NCBI GenBank assembly: GCA_003820635.1
Contig: RPOS01000031.1
Coordinates: forward strand, 1 to 31,694
Origin: Verrucomicrobiaceae bacterium
Lineage (GTDB): Bacteria > Verrucomicrobiota > Verrucomicrobiae > Verrucomicrobiales > Akkermansiaceae
DNA length: 31,694 bases
Direction: 5' to 3'
Each line of letters begins with the position of its first letter. The stretch's first letter is position 1. A program made the position numbers and the translations under genes. Positions 31,541 through 31,694 of this stretch are shown piece by piece. The notes beneath the pieces are model-generated. The model made no database searches and had not been told where the DNA came from. It saw nothing but the letters and a program-made list of their open reading frames with translations.

Positions 31541-31694
31541 ATGCTCTCCGGCAAAATCCTTTCATCCGCATTGCTGGCCTTCCTGATGCTTGCAGCATCC
31601 ACCCGATCCTCATTCGCGGCGGCAAAGGTTCTGACTGTGCTCAACAAGCCGATCACCGACCGCCAGGGGCTCTCGGGTATTCCGCTGAGTGTGA
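31541..31694 (+). CDS. N-terminal part of a secreted protein, cut by window end
   Basis: From ATG 31541 the frame stays open to the end of the window (51 codons). The product starts with a signal peptide (LSSALLAFLMLAASTRSSFA, cleavage likely near AAA at about 28-30) followed by KVLTVLNKPITDRQGLSGI. It is an exported protein of unknown type, perhaps the beginning of an Ig-like or repeat-rich envelope protein. The preceding 60 bp contain TTGACA (31484-31489) and a small GC hairpin (GCGGG/CCCGC), so a promoter may lie there. Confidence 0.7.
   Translation, partial: MLSGKILSSALLAFLMLAASTRSSFAAAKVLTVLNKPITDRQGLSGIPLSV

Noticed and set aside
1..31694. CRISPR arrays, tRNA or rRNA genes, prophage
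   Set aside because: No regularly spaced direct repeats, no T-loop-like motifs with cloverleaf context, no rRNA-like stretches and no phage structural or integrase genes were seen.

Overview
The window is GC-rich bacterial chromosome that looks like Verrucomicrobiota, probably the Verrucomicrobiales (Luteolibacter/Haloferula-like). This is inferred from gene content: a secreted lamin-tail/Ig-like protein with a DPDNDG C-terminal segment, potassium-dependent membrane pyrophosphatases, an OpgG/OpgH glucan locus, almost no Shine-Dalgarno sequences, and REP/RAYT-type palindromic repeats. I could run no database search. I see no rRNA, tRNA, CRISPR array or prophage.

Layout. 1-5.1 kb: a glycine-zipper lipoprotein with a strong terminator, a DsbD-like thiol:disulfide carrier, a fused AhbA-AhbB siroheme decarboxylase on the minus strand, then proB and engB. 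5.1-5.4 kb: a decayed RAYT transposase and a REP hairpin lying between engB and a GlcD-type flavoprotein. 6.8-13.2 kb: a methyltransferase, then a likely operon opgG - unknown membrane protein - opgH - galK for periplasmic glucans and galactose use. 13.2-15.3 kb: a hicB/hicA toxin-antitoxin pair whose hicA carries a one-base frameshift, a winged-helix-like protein and an RluD-family pseudouridine synthase. 15.2-18.7 kb: a large secreted multidomain protein with its own terminator. 18.7-21.2 kb: a repeat-bearing leader, a D-2-hydroxyacid (hydroxypyruvate/glycerate) dehydrogenase and a convergent, overlapping glycerate kinase, together a D-glycerate branch. 21.3-26.6 kb: an unknown protein followed by two different membrane pyrophosphatases placed tail to tail with 3 bp between them. 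26.6-30.1 kb: a repeat-rich spacer, then a minus-strand operon PIG-L deacetylase - GT4 glycosyltransferase - GH100-like glycosidase. 30.4-31.5 kb: an intact RAYT element with perfect 32-bp inverted repeats. The window ends inside a new secreted-protein gene.

Two signals are not explained by ordinary annotation. First, the non-palindromic hexamer CTAACA (TGTTAG on the other strand) occurs 18 times, always inside a gene. In 17 cases it is built on the rare leucine codons CTA or TTA, in two frame arrangements that give the same DNA word. It behaves like a DNA-level mark such as a methylation, uptake or protein-binding site. Second, RAYT/REP material repeatedly sits at gene 3' ends and supplies stop codons and C-terminal tails: engB, the GlcD-like gene, the GH100-like gene and both RAYT genes.

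Other points of interest are the AhbAB fusion, the paired pyrophosphatases, the unknown gene overlapping opgG and opgH, the PIG-L/GT4/GH cassette, and two mutually exclusive hairpins ahead of the hydroxyacid dehydrogenase.
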